From contig NZ_JACRWE010000006.1 in assembly GCF_014323405.1 (NCBI RefSeq), positions 84,275-148,274 on the forward strand: a stretch of DNA of 64,000 nucleotides. Direction: 5' to 3'. Positions 46,045-54,686 of the stretch are shown one piece after another. Origin of the DNA: Romboutsia faecis. GTDB taxonomy: Bacteria > Bacillota > Clostridia > Peptostreptococcales > Peptostreptococcaceae. A program made the translations under genes and the position numbers. Position 1 is the first letter of the stretch, and every line of letters begins with the position of its first letter. The notes under the pieces were generated by a model. The model worked only from the letters and a program-made list of their open reading frames with translations. It had not been told where the DNA came from and ran no database searches.

Positions 46045-46381
46045 TTTGCACTTCCCCCATCAGTTTAATCATCCAACGCTATAAACTTATTATATATTTA
46101 TATTAGTAACATTTCTATAGGTATATAAATTTTTATAAAACGAAAAATAGAGTATACCACAAAAGTGATCTACTCTATTCTTTACACATCCACATTACCC
46201 GATTTCACTAATAACTTATAAGCTATCCGTCCTAATTTAAAAATAAATTAAAAACTTACCCTTATACTCTTCTGTATAAGATACCCGCTTAAAAATTTCA
46301 ACTCTAGAGTTTGGAGAGAACATTGCTCTCTTTATATATTATTAATGCTTTTGGTAATTTTATTCATATATTGCAAATATT
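46045..46381. other. Intergenic stretch with hairpins and a possible gene remnant
   Basis: A hairpin with arms AATAGAGTA (46146-46154) and TACTCTATT (46171-46179) ends in a T-run on the minus strand. Just before it the minus strand reads KLGRIAYKLLVKSGNVDV to a stop at 46182. Nearer 46290 other frames also give short protein-like stretches. A CTTATAC/GTATAAG hairpin and AACTCTAGAGTT palindrome lie between. It may be a decayed gene or a structured RNA. Confidence 0.35.
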
Positions 46382-47248
46382 TTATAAATATTTTTCTTTA
46401 AATCCTCTTCCTTTAACTTCAGTTACATCATTTACAGATATAAATGCTTTTTGATCATACTTTAAAGCTATTTCTTTTATCTTTGGAATTTCCTTAGATA
46501 GAACTATACAGTATATGATTCTCTTTTTCTCTTTAGTATAAGCACCTTCAGCTTCTAAGAAAGTCACACCTCTTACTAGTGTAGACATAATCTCTTTTGC
46601 TATAGGTTCACTTTCTTTTGAAATTACCATAACTGATTTTTCATAACTCATAGCATCCTTTACAAAACTCATCACTGAAGCACTTACATAATATCCTATA
46701 AGTGTATATAAAGCTAAGTTCACTCCAAATATAGCTCCACCTACAGAAACAATAATTAAATTTGTAGCTAAAGCCGTATCTTTTACAGGAATATTTCTTT
46801 TAAATTTTAATATTGCTCCTATAATATCAGTCCCACCTTGAGAAGATTTCGTTCTAAATACCATACCTGATCCTACTCCAGATAATATTCCTCCAAATAC
46901 AGTTTGAAGAAGTATATCATCTACAGGTATAAATTTTCCAATATTTTGAGTTATACCTAAAAGTATAGAAAATAGTACCATATTTATTAAGCTTGTAATA
47001 CAGAAGTCTTTTTCTAAATATATAAATCCTAATACAAATATAGGTATATTTATTAAAAATGTAAGTAATCCTATATTTATATCTGTGGTATAGTTTATTA
47101 TTGCAGCTATACCTGGTACTCCTCCACTTAATAAATGTGCTGGTCTTAGAAATCCATTTATACCTATACATGCAATAATCATCCCTGTAATTATTACAGT
47201 GTATCTTAAAAATATATTATCTTCTAAGACGGTGTTAACTTTACTCAT
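46382..47248 (-). CDS. YitT-family membrane protein with DUF2179 domain
   Basis: This 288-residue protein has five to six membrane segments (residues 13-190) with GINGFLRPAHLLSGGVPGIA and FRTKSSQGGTDIIGAIL, then a cytoplasmic DUF2179 domain (about 205-285, KSVMVISKESEPIAKEIM and KAFISVNDVTEVKGRGF). This is the standard YitT form of Bacillota, of unknown function. It stands alone between long intergenic regions. Confidence 0.88.
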   Translation of the reverse strand: MSKVNTVLEDNIFLRYTVIITGMIIACIGINGFLRPAHLLSGGVPGIAAIINYTTDINIGLLTFLINIPIFVLGFIYLEKDFCITSLINMVLFSILLGITQNIGKFIPVDDILLQTVFGGILSGVGSGMVFRTKSSQGGTDIIGAILKFKRNIPVKDTALATNLIIVSVGGAIFGVNLALYTLIGYYVSASVMSFVKDAMSYEKSVMVISKESEPIAKEIMSTLVRGVTFLEAEGAYTKEKKRIIYCIVLSKEIPKIKEIALKYDQKAFISVNDVTEVKGRGFKEKYL

Positions 47249-47588
47249 TGTTTTCTCCCTTCAAATCTCTTTCACTTAAAATGCTAATATAACCTCATAC
47301 AGATTCTATTATATTATCTTTTTTTAAGATGTCTAGTAATTTTTTCGGTTGAAATATACTTGATTTTTCTTTTTTAATTATACAATTCGATATTCTTCTC
47401 GTCCTCATTTCATTTTATGAATTTTTAACAATATTAACTTTCATTATTATCATAGGACATCGTTGTCATCTTTTAATACATGAAGGCTTTTTATTACTAG
47501 TTTCATTATTTGAACTTAGTAAAAGAAACTATTCATTAATTACTTCAAAAACTTTTGTTATTTTTCATTTATTTAATTTTAAAATATA
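47249..47588. other. Intergenic stretch, nothing recognised
   Basis: The region is AT-rich, with stops in all frames and no convincing hairpin or ribosome binding site apart from the YitT upstream sequence. Confidence 0.5.
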
Positions 47589-48278
47589 TTATAAAAAGTT
47601 TAATATTATAGGAACTACTATAACAGTTATTATCCCTGCTATTCCTATTGATAAACTACTCATAGCACCTTCTACTTCACCGATTTCTAAAGCTTTAGTA
47701 GTACCTAATGCATGTGCTGATGTTCCTAATGCAATCCCCTTAGCTACTGGGTGCTTTATTTTACCTACTTTAAACACTGTCGGTGCAATTATCGCTCCTA
47801 ATATCCCCGTTAATATTATAGAAACAACAGTTATTGATTCAATACCGCTTAATGTATTTGTAAGAGATAATCCCATAGGTGTTGTTATAGATTTAGGTAT
47901 TAGTGAATTAATAATATCTATATTTGCATTAGTTAATTTCCCTATTATCATAACAGATCCCAAGGATACTGTTACTCCCGCAATTATTCCTACAATTATT
48001 TCCACAAAATGCTTTTTCAATAAATCAAATTGCTTATATAAAGGTATAGCAAGTACAACTGTAACTGGCCCTAAAAGGAAGTTGATACAATCAGCACCAA
48101 TTTTATAATTTTCATATGGTATCTTTGATATCCCTAAAAATAAAATAATCCCAATTATAGCTAATAACAAAGGATTACATGCAGGACTTTTTGTTTTCTT
48201 TTGTAAATAAACACCTATGTTGAAAAATACAACAGTCATTACTATTCCAAATATAGGTGTATCTAATACGTTATACAT
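47589..48278 (-). CDS. lrgB: LrgB/CidB-family membrane protein
   Basis: This 229-residue protein has six to seven hydrophobic segments and the LrgB conserved region INSLIPKSITTPMGLSLT followed by GTSAHALGTTKALEIGEVEGAMSSL. With LrgA it forms the holin/antiholin-like system that affects murein hydrolase export and also transports pyruvate or related acids in some Bacillota. It overlaps lrgA by 8 bases. Confidence 0.92.
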   Translation of the reverse strand: MYNVLDTPIFGIVMTVVFFNIGVYLQKKTKSPACNPLLLAIIGIILFLGISKIPYENYKIGADCINFLLGPVTVVLAIPLYKQFDLLKKHFVEIIVGIIAGVTVSLGSVMIIGKLTNANIDIINSLIPKSITTPMGLSLTNTLSGIESITVVSIILTGILGAIIAPTVFKVGKIKHPVAKGIALGTSAHALGTTKALEIGEVEGAMSSLSIGIAGIITVIVVPIILNFL

Positions 48279-48642
48279 TTTGCTCCTCCTTAGGTTTATT
48301 ATTTATCATCTTTTCAACTACAAAGCCTGTAATATACATTACTGCTATTGTACTAAAGAATATTGTCATTAATAAAACAAATATATTATCACTAATTAAG
48401 TCTAAGGATCTTATTAGCGATACTCCTGCTGGGACAAAGAATATTGCCATATTATTTATAAGTAAATCTCCTAATTCATTTACCTTATCTAGTTTTATTA
48501 CCTTAAATTGTAATAGTAAAAATAATAATATCATTCCAATTATATTACCTGGTATTACAATAATATTTTGTATAAAAGAACTAATATACTCTCCTATCGC
48601 CCATATGCCTAAAATAAGAGCTAGTTGATTAAATAATTTCAT
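48271..48642 (-). CDS. lrgA: LrgA/CidA-family holin-like protein
   Basis: The ATG at 48642 (MKLFNQLALILGIWAIGEYI) is preferred, with GGGAGGG close upstream; an ATG four codons earlier is also possible with AAGG. The product of 123 residues has four membrane segments and the motif IPGNIIGMILLFLLLQFK, then FFVPAGVSLI, typical of CidA/LrgA. It is the partner of LrgB in the same operon. A LytSR regulator is not in the window. Confidence 0.9.
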   Translation of the reverse strand: MKLFNQLALILGIWAIGEYISSFIQNIIVIPGNIIGMILLFLLLQFKVIKLDKVNELGDLLINNMAIFFVPAGVSLIRSLDLISDNIFVLLMTIFFSTIAVMYITGFVVEKMINNKPKEEQNV

Positions 48643-48698
48643 ATACCCTCCCATAAAACCTTATAATAAATATTCGCTTAAATAAGTCTATTCAATCT

Positions 48699-48728
48699 AA
48701 AAATAAGGAGATTTCTCTCCTTATTTTT
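48699..48728 (-). terminator. Terminator of the WG-repeat gene
   Basis: AAAAATAAGGAG and CTCCTTATTTTT flank 6 bases. Confidence 0.75.
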
Positions 48729-48794
48729 AAGCTTAAATATATATTACTATTTACTTAGTATTTTTTCAAACTTTATTTATTACCACTAATGGCT

Positions 48795-49757
48795 TTATAA
48801 AATTAAACTTCCATTTCTATCAATATAATTACTATTTTTACCTTGAATTACTTGTGCATATCCATCTTCAAAATCTGATATAAAATCATATACTGGAACT
48901 ATCTCTATATCGCCTAACTTATTTAAAAATCCCCATACTCCACCCTTTGGCATACTTATACCTCGAGTTAAAGAATCTAATCCCATATTAAATCTAGCTA
49001 AGCCTTCAGAGAAGTTACAAGCATAGTCAAACATAGGCTCTATTATTATATTTCCAAGTTTATCTATATATCCCCATTTATCATTTATAGATACAGCAGC
49101 CATCCCCTCACAAAAAGGTTTTGCTCTATCAAATAAAAAGTCTATTTTTAACTTACCATCTTTATTAATATATCCCCACTTATCTCCAACTCTTATTGCA
49201 GCTAGACCTTCAGAAAAATCTGTTGCTAAATCAAATTCTGGTCCTATTATCATATCTCCATTTTTATCTATATAACTATATTTATTCTTAAATTCAACTA
49301 AAGCTCTATCTTCAAAAAATTGATTCACATATGTGTACTTTGGTTCTATTACAATTTTTCCTTCTTTATTAATAAATCCCCACTTTTTATTTAGCCTTAC
49401 CCCTGCAAGATCTTGCCTAAAATTAGCAGCACAGTCGAACCTAGGCTTAATAACTTCTTCAAGTGAGGTATTTATATATCCGTACTTATTATTTATCTTT
49501 ATTTTGGACATTCCTTCATTAAACTCAGTTGCACTTTCTAGATGTAGCATTATTTGCACATTACCAAGGGTATCTATATAACCAAACACCCATTTAGCTG
49601 ACTTCCTTATTTTCTTTATATAAGTTATTACACAATAACCATCTCGAAATCTATCTGAAACATATTTATATTTGGGCTTTATTATTAAATTTTTATCTTT
49701 ATCTATAAAGCCATATTTACCATCTTTTAGAACTGGGAGAAACAGTTCAGTTTGCAT
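48795..49757 (-). CDS. WG-repeat protein
   Basis: The ATG at 49757 has GGAGGGG 8 bases upstream and is preferred over an ATG 23 codons earlier. The 320-residue protein is built almost entirely of WG repeats of about 38 residues, such as NKWGFINKEGKIVIEPKY, DKWGYINKDGKLKIDFLF and DKWGYIDKLGNIIIEPMF, each followed by F-x-EGLAAV-type segments; about eight can be counted. There is no signal peptide. WG repeats form beta solenoid or propeller-like scaffolds; function unknown. Confidence 0.88.
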   Translation of the reverse strand: MQTELFLPVLKDGKYGFIDKDKNLIIKPKYKYVSDRFRDGYCVITYIKKIRKSAKWVFGYIDTLGNVQIMLHLESATEFNEGMSKIKINNKYGYINTSLEEVIKPRFDCAANFRQDLAGVRLNKKWGFINKEGKIVIEPKYTYVNQFFEDRALVEFKNKYSYIDKNGDMIIGPEFDLATDFSEGLAAIRVGDKWGYINKDGKLKIDFLFDRAKPFCEGMAAVSINDKWGYIDKLGNIIIEPMFDYACNFSEGLARFNMGLDSLTRGISMPKGGVWGFLNKLGDIEIVPVYDFISDFEDGYAQVIQGKNSNYIDRNGSLIL

Positions 49758-49856
49758 AGTATATCCCCTCCTATTAATAATAAATCCATAATAATCATCA
49801 TTACTATATATTATTATTTTGTTCACTATACTATGCTTTTTATACCATCAATGTTT

Positions 49857-50813
49857 CTATTTATGAAAATTTTTCTTTATAAACCTTAAAAAGTTTTTAT
49901 ATGCAATTTTTTCTATATGTTCATTTTTATAACCTTTGTTCTTTAATTCTTTTATTATATTTTGAGATTTGGATGCATTTTCTAAATTTCTAGTACATTC
50001 TCCATCATCCAAACTTAGATAATCACAATAATCAAATCCAAAGCATACAGAATCTATTCCTATAAGGTCTACTATATGGTCTATATGATTCACAAGGTGA
50101 GATAAGTCCCTTTTTTCTTCATCCTCATGAATAAAACCTATATAACCATTAATCCCAATTATTCCTCCAGTTTCTTTTATTAGCTTTATTTGCTCATTAG
50201 TTAAGTTCCTTTTTACATTGCATAACTCTCTAGCATTAGAATGAGTAGCTATTATAGGATTTTTGCTTACATTATATATATCATAGAAACTTTTATCATT
50301 TGCATGTGATACATCTATAATTATTCCTACATCCTCGCATTCTTTTATAAAGTCTTTTCCCTTATTCTTTAGACCTATACTATTATCTACACTTGCTCCA
50401 CTTGCTAATTCATTTTCTTCATTCCAAGTTAATGAAGCAGTTCTTATTCCATAGTCATAAATCTCTTTTACCTTATCTAAATTATTTTCTAAGCTTTTAG
50501 CTCCTTCTAAATGCATCATAGCAGTTATTTTGTTGCATTCTAATCCTTGAACAAATTCATCATAATTTTTTGCTATAGCTAAAAACTCCTCAGATATTTC
50601 CCTTTCTTTATTAGCATATTCCATCATTAACTTTAATCCATTATAGTCATAATGTTTTACTAGATCTGGATCTTGCCAAAAAACAAAGATTCCTCCGTTT
50701 ATTCCACCTTCCCTAAATTTATTTAAATGATGATTTCTTACTATATTTGTTTCTCCTTTTAGGCTTTTACTAAAAATATCTGAGAATATATCTGCATGAA
50801 TATCTAATAACAT
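49857..50813 (-). CDS. Membrane dipeptidase family (peptidase M19)
   Basis: This 318-residue protein is a zinc TIM barrel of the renal dipeptidase family. The first metal motif is LDIHADIF, the bridging Glu is in MMHLEGAKSLE, and histidines are in IIDVSHANDKSF and PIIATHSNARELC; the end has VCFGFDYCDYLS. It would hydrolyse dipeptides, including D-amino-acid ones. No signal peptide is present, so it acts in the cytoplasm. Confidence 0.88.
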   Translation of the reverse strand: MLLDIHADIFSDIFSKSLKGETNIVRNHHLNKFREGGINGGIFVFWQDPDLVKHYDYNGLKLMMEYANKEREISEEFLAIAKNYDEFVQGLECNKITAMMHLEGAKSLENNLDKVKEIYDYGIRTASLTWNEENELASGASVDNSIGLKNKGKDFIKECEDVGIIIDVSHANDKSFYDIYNVSKNPIIATHSNARELCNVKRNLTNEQIKLIKETGGIIGINGYIGFIHEDEEKRDLSHLVNHIDHIVDLIGIDSVCFGFDYCDYLSLDDGECTRNLENASKSQNIIKELKNKGYKNEHIEKIAYKNFLRFIKKNFHK

Positions 50814-50914
50814 ATCTAATCCTCCTAATACTAATTAAGCTTCTTTAATAATACTAACATATTATGCTAAAAACATTAAAATTTACAGCATTTTATTACT
50901 ATCTTTCTATATTA

Positions 50915-50955
50915 AAAAAGAGTAAGGAAAATATTTCAATTCCCTTACTCTTTTT
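50915..50955 (-). terminator. Terminator of the TPR gene
   Basis: AAAAAGAGTAAGG and CCTTACTCTTTTT flank a 15-base loop. Confidence 0.75.
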
Positions 50956-50970
50956 ATTAATATTTTTATC

Positions 50971-52398
50971 TTATTTTTTCTTTAAAATTTCAGCTACTTT
51001 TGAATTATTGTATATACTATTAGGTACTTCACTTCTTAAACCATAAAATGTTTTCTTAGCATTCTCTAAATCACCTTTTTCATAATAAGTCATACCTAAT
51101 TGATAAAAAGCATCGTCATAATAATTATCTTCTGGAGTATAAGTATTTATATATTTTTTATAATACTTTATAGCCTCATCATAATTACCTTGTTTTTCAT
51201 ATAAAAATGCTAATTCATATATAGATGAAGATATATACTTTTTAGTTTTTCCAGACTTAATTACACCTTTATAATATAAAATAGCTTCATCTGTATTCCC
51301 TGATTTTTTAAGACTTAAAGCCTTATTATATAGTTCTTCTTCGCTTAATGTAGCTATTTCTTTTTTAGTTTTTGTTTCATCCAAAACTTGATTAGTTTCT
51401 TCTAGCTTTTTATTAGTTTCATCTAATTGTTTATTTGCATCGCTTAATTGTTTATCTGCTTCATTTATTTCTTCTTCTTTGTTGTTTAATTCTGAAGTTA
51501 AGCTATTTATTTTAGCTTGATTTTTAACATGATATATTCCAATTCCTACAGCAAGACATGCTATTATTATATATGGTACCAAATTCTTTTTATTAGATTT
51601 TTTAGCCTTTTTCTCTACAACAGACTTTTCTTCAACTTTAGCTGGTAGAAGTACTTCTTCTTTTTTCTCTTCAAATAAAGGATTATCCTTATCTACTTCT
51701 TTAAGTTTTTCAAAGTAGTACTCTTTCTTTTTATCATCACCTAACTTATTATATAATAAGTAAAGTATTACATAAGGTTCTATTAAATCAGGATCTTCAT
51801 CTATTATATTATCAAGAATATATATAGACTCTTGATTTAATTCTTCATTTATAAATCTTATAGAATGATTATACCTTCCTAAGAATACTTTAAAATCTTC
51901 ATCTGAAAGTATATCTACATACTTCTTTGATAATTTGTTGTTACCATAACATAATCCAGTATAAAAACTTTCAAATGCTTTTGAGAAGTCACATTTTAAT
52001 AGCTTTAATAATCCTCTTAGATTTAAAATATCTATGTCCTTTGGATTTATTTCTAAAGCTTCTTCAATTAATTCTACTGCTCTTGTTATGTATCCTTTAC
52101 TAGCTAATTCAAGAGAGTTATTATAAGCATTATACGACTTTAACTTAATTTCTTTTGATACTTCTTCACTATTACTTTTTAACTCATTTTGTAAGTTTAA
52201 TATTGTTTCATCTTTATAATTTGTTGTTACATAACTTTGTTTTAATGCCTTTAATGTCTCATGTTCTTCTTCTTCTTCTATATTAAAAAATGTTAAATCA
52301 CTTTTTTCTTCTTCTACTAAAGATATATCCATTGACTTTCTAGGCATACTAAGTATATCATTTTTTATATTATTACCTAAAATAGCAATCGCCTCCAA
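50971..52398 (-). CDS. Membrane protein with TPR repeats and central coiled coil
   Basis: This 475-residue protein has cytoplasmic TPR-like repeats (about 80-235), a membrane segment near 275-292 (LVPYIIIACLAVGIGIY), a coiled coil (about 300-350, repeating E-x-N-K-x-L-D), and C-terminal TPR units (350-475) with EAILYYKGVI, EAIKYYKKYI and a YbgF-like end. The start is unclear. TTG 52398 has only AGAAG upstream, while a perfect GGAGG sits within codons 2-3, spaced 8 bases from an in-frame ATT; the first ATG is codon 18. It probably scaffolds an envelope complex. Confidence 0.75.
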   Translation of the reverse strand: MEAIAILGNNIKNDILSMPRKSMDISLVEEEKSDLTFFNIEEEEEHETLKALKQSYVTTNYKDETILNLQNELKSNSEEVSKEIKLKSYNAYNNSLELASKGYITRAVELIEEALEINPKDIDILNLRGLLKLLKCDFSKAFESFYTGLCYGNNKLSKKYVDILSDEDFKVFLGRYNHSIRFINEELNQESIYILDNIIDEDPDLIEPYVILYLLYNKLGDDKKKEYYFEKLKEVDKDNPLFEEKKEEVLLPAKVEEKSVVEKKAKKSNKKNLVPYIIIACLAVGIGIYHVKNQAKINSLTSELNNKEEEINEADKQLSDANKQLDETNKKLEETNQVLDETKTKKEIATLSEEELYNKALSLKKSGNTDEAILYYKGVIKSGKTKKYISSSIYELAFLYEKQGNYDEAIKYYKKYINTYTPEDNYYDDAFYQLGMTYYEKGDLENAKKTFYGLRSEVPNSIYNNSKVAEILKKK

Positions 52399-52487
52399 TT
52401 TATACTTCTACTATATATCTAAGATATCATATTTATCATTGTTAGTCAAAACTATACATATTTTGCTAATTATTTACATAATACGCA

Positions 52488-53873
52488 TTATAGTATTTCA
52501 AAAGATTTCTTTAATAAATCTAACCCTTTCTTTGTATATGGGGGATATTTAAAAGGTATATCAATTAAAGATGCCTTTAGGACTGTCTTTTCATGAGTAA
52601 AAGCATCAAAACTTCTTTTCCCATGATAAGAACCAATACCACTATTTCCTATTCCACCAAAAGGAGCATTATGGTTAGATATATGCATTATTGTATCATT
52701 AACACAACCTCCTCCAAAAGATATTCTATTTAAAATATCTTCTTCAAAGATTTTATCTTTAGTAAATAAATAAAGAGCTAATGGATTTTTATTTGCATCT
52801 ACAATTTTAACAATATCTTCTATAGTTTGAAATTCTAATACTGGTATTAGTGGTCCAAATATTTCATCTTTCATCACATCATCATCTAAGTTTATATTAT
52901 CTAAAATTGTAGGCTCTATTTTTAAAGTATTTTTATCATTTTTTCCACCATATACTACCTTTTCATGATTTATTAAATTTAATATTCTATTAAAATGTCT
53001 TTCATTAATTACACTAGCATAATCCTTACTTTTCATTGGATCTTCCCCATAAAAACTAACTATATATTTCTTAATGCTTTCTATAAGATGGTTCTTAATA
53101 TCTTTGTGAGCGATTATATAATCTGGTGCAATACAAGTTTGGCCACCATTTAAAATCTTTCCCCAGACAATTTTTTTTGCACTTAAATCTAAGTCACAAT
53201 TTTTATCTACAATACAAGGACTTTTACCACCAAGCTCTAAAGTACAAGGAGTAAGATTTCTAGATGCTGATTCCATAACAATTTTCCCTACTGCTGGACT
53301 TCCTGTAAAGAAAATATAATCAAAGTTTTTGCTTAATAAATATTTATTTTCTTCTATCTCTCCTTCTATTACAGCAATATACTTTTTATCAAAGTACTTT
53401 TCTATCATTTCCTTAATTACTTTTGAAGTATTTAAAGATAATTCAGAAGGCTTTATAATAGCACAATTCCCACCTATAATAGCACCAATTAAAGGTGATA
53501 TACATAAGTAAAATGGATAGTTCCAAGGTGACATAATTAAACAAACACCATAAGGTTGCTTGTATATATATGTTTTAGCACCTGGATTAGTAAGAGGTGT
53601 CTTAACTTTTTGAGGTGAAGCCCACTTCTTAATCTTATTTCTCACATGCTTAATCTCAGATAAAATTATACCAACTTCTGTTTCATAAGCTTCAAATTCA
53701 CACTTGTCAAAATCCATATTAATAGCTTCAATTATTCTAATTTCATACTCCTCAATAGCAGTTTTTAAAGTATCTAGCTGTTTAATTCTAAAATCAATAT
53801 TTTTAGTTACCTGACTATTAAAAAACTCATTTTGTAATTCAAATATTTCATCTATATTCTTAAAATTTTTCAT
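52488..53873 (-). CDS. NAD(P)-dependent aldehyde dehydrogenase
   Basis: This 461-residue protein belongs to the class 3-like ALDH group. Landmarks include PYGVCLIMSPWNYPFYL, CAIIKPSELS, FFTGSPAVGKIVM, the general-base Glu in TLELGGKSPCIVD, the nucleophile Cys in GGQTCIAPDYI, and EIFGPLIPV and APFGGIGNSGIGSYHG. It oxidises a medium or long-chain or aromatic aldehyde to the acid. AGGAGG lies 7 bases before the ATG. It sits downstream of a Fis-type regulator and a 74-base hairpin, which may control it. Confidence 0.9.
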   Translation of the reverse strand: MKNFKNIDEIFELQNEFFNSQVTKNIDFRIKQLDTLKTAIEEYEIRIIEAINMDFDKCEFEAYETEVGIILSEIKHVRNKIKKWASPQKVKTPLTNPGAKTYIYKQPYGVCLIMSPWNYPFYLCISPLIGAIIGGNCAIIKPSELSLNTSKVIKEMIEKYFDKKYIAVIEGEIEENKYLLSKNFDYIFFTGSPAVGKIVMESASRNLTPCTLELGGKSPCIVDKNCDLDLSAKKIVWGKILNGGQTCIAPDYIIAHKDIKNHLIESIKKYIVSFYGEDPMKSKDYASVINERHFNRILNLINHEKVVYGGKNDKNTLKIEPTILDNINLDDDVMKDEIFGPLIPVLEFQTIEDIVKIVDANKNPLALYLFTKDKIFEEDILNRISFGGGCVNDTIMHISNHNAPFGGIGNSGIGSYHGKRSFDAFTHEKTVLKASLIDIPFKYPPYTKKGLDLLKKSFEIL

Positions 53874-53928
53874 ATTTTCCCTCCTGAATTAAATAATATA
53901 AAAATCAATATATATATTATAAAGCAAA

Positions 53929-54002
53929 GGGCTGGAGTATAAATTTCTCTAATATTTGCAGCGTCTTTTTGCTGCATGCAAGAGAACTTTATATCCCAGC
54001 CC
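53929..54002 (-). other. 74-base GC-richer hairpin element between regulator and ALDH genes
   Basis: Outer arms GGGCTGG (53929-53935) and CCAGCCC (53996-54002) continue inward through GTATAAA/TTTATAT, TTCTC/GAGAA, TTGCA/TGCAA and GCAGC/GCTGC, ending in a small loop. On the minus strand it is followed by TTTGCTTT. It lies 55 bases upstream of the ALDH start. It could be a terminator of the regulator gene, a leader structure or a REP-like repeat. Confidence 0.55.
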
Positions 54003-54032
54003 AATCCCCACCATGCAAGGTATATTTTTATA

Positions 54033-54623
54033 TTATTTAATATTATACTTTTTTACTTTTCTGTATAATGTAGCTATTCCTATATCAAGTACATCCGCAA
54101 CTTTTTTCATACTTTCTGTGTTACTTCCATACTTTTTTATAGCTTTTAAAATAGCTTCTTTTTCCAAGTCATCCATAGTTTTAACTTCTTCTTTATACAT
54201 TTCATCTAATTTAAAAGATATTAAATCAGACATACTGGAAATAAATTCAGTTAAATCTTTATTTTTTGATATAAATTTATTTTTCTGTTCTTCATCAAAA
54301 GCTGCAATCCCTAAGACACCTAATATTTCATCTTCTAGTTTAACAGGTGTGCATATATCTGCTAATTCTTTACACTGATTTCTATGACAACATTTATCAC
54401 ATTCTTTATTTACTTCCTTATTTATCAAATAAGATTTTCCTTCTTTTAATACATTATAATAAATTGCTTCTTCTGATATTTTTTCCCCTATTTTATCTTT
54501 AAATATACCTGTTCCAGCTATTCTAATTAAATCTTTAGTAACCAAAGTTACATCCACATCTAATACATTAGAAATATTTTCACAAATAGTTTGAATATAA
54601 TTGGTTATATCATTTAAGTTCAA
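54033..54623 (-). CDS. Sensor-Fis regulator lacking the sigma-54 AAA+ domain
   Basis: The TTG at 54623 follows GGGAGG by 7 bases and is preferred. The 196-residue protein has a sensor domain (residues 1-150: SNVLDVDVTLVTKDLIRIAGTGIF, ECDKCCHRNQC with a Cys cluster, ICTPVKLEDEILGVLGIAAF) like the N-terminus of clostridial sigma-54 activators. A Fis-type HTH follows directly (residues 155-196, ILKAIKKYGSNTESMKKVADVLDIGIATLYRKVKKY split by function). The central AAA+ module (GAFTGA) is missing. It cannot activate sigma-54 polymerase in the usual way and may be a repressor or redox/metal sensor of the ALDH gene. Confidence 0.65.
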   Translation of the reverse strand: MNLNDITNYIQTICENISNVLDVDVTLVTKDLIRIAGTGIFKDKIGEKISEEAIYYNVLKEGKSYLINKEVNKECDKCCHRNQCKELADICTPVKLEDEILGVLGIAAFDEEQKNKFISKNKDLTEFISSMSDLISFKLDEMYKEEVKTMDDLEKEAILKAIKKYGSNTESMKKVADVLDIGIATLYRKVKKYNIK

Positions 54624-54686
54624 ATTAATACCTCCCAATATTTTAATATAAGCATATCATTTACTAACTAGTTATTGAGTAATCGT

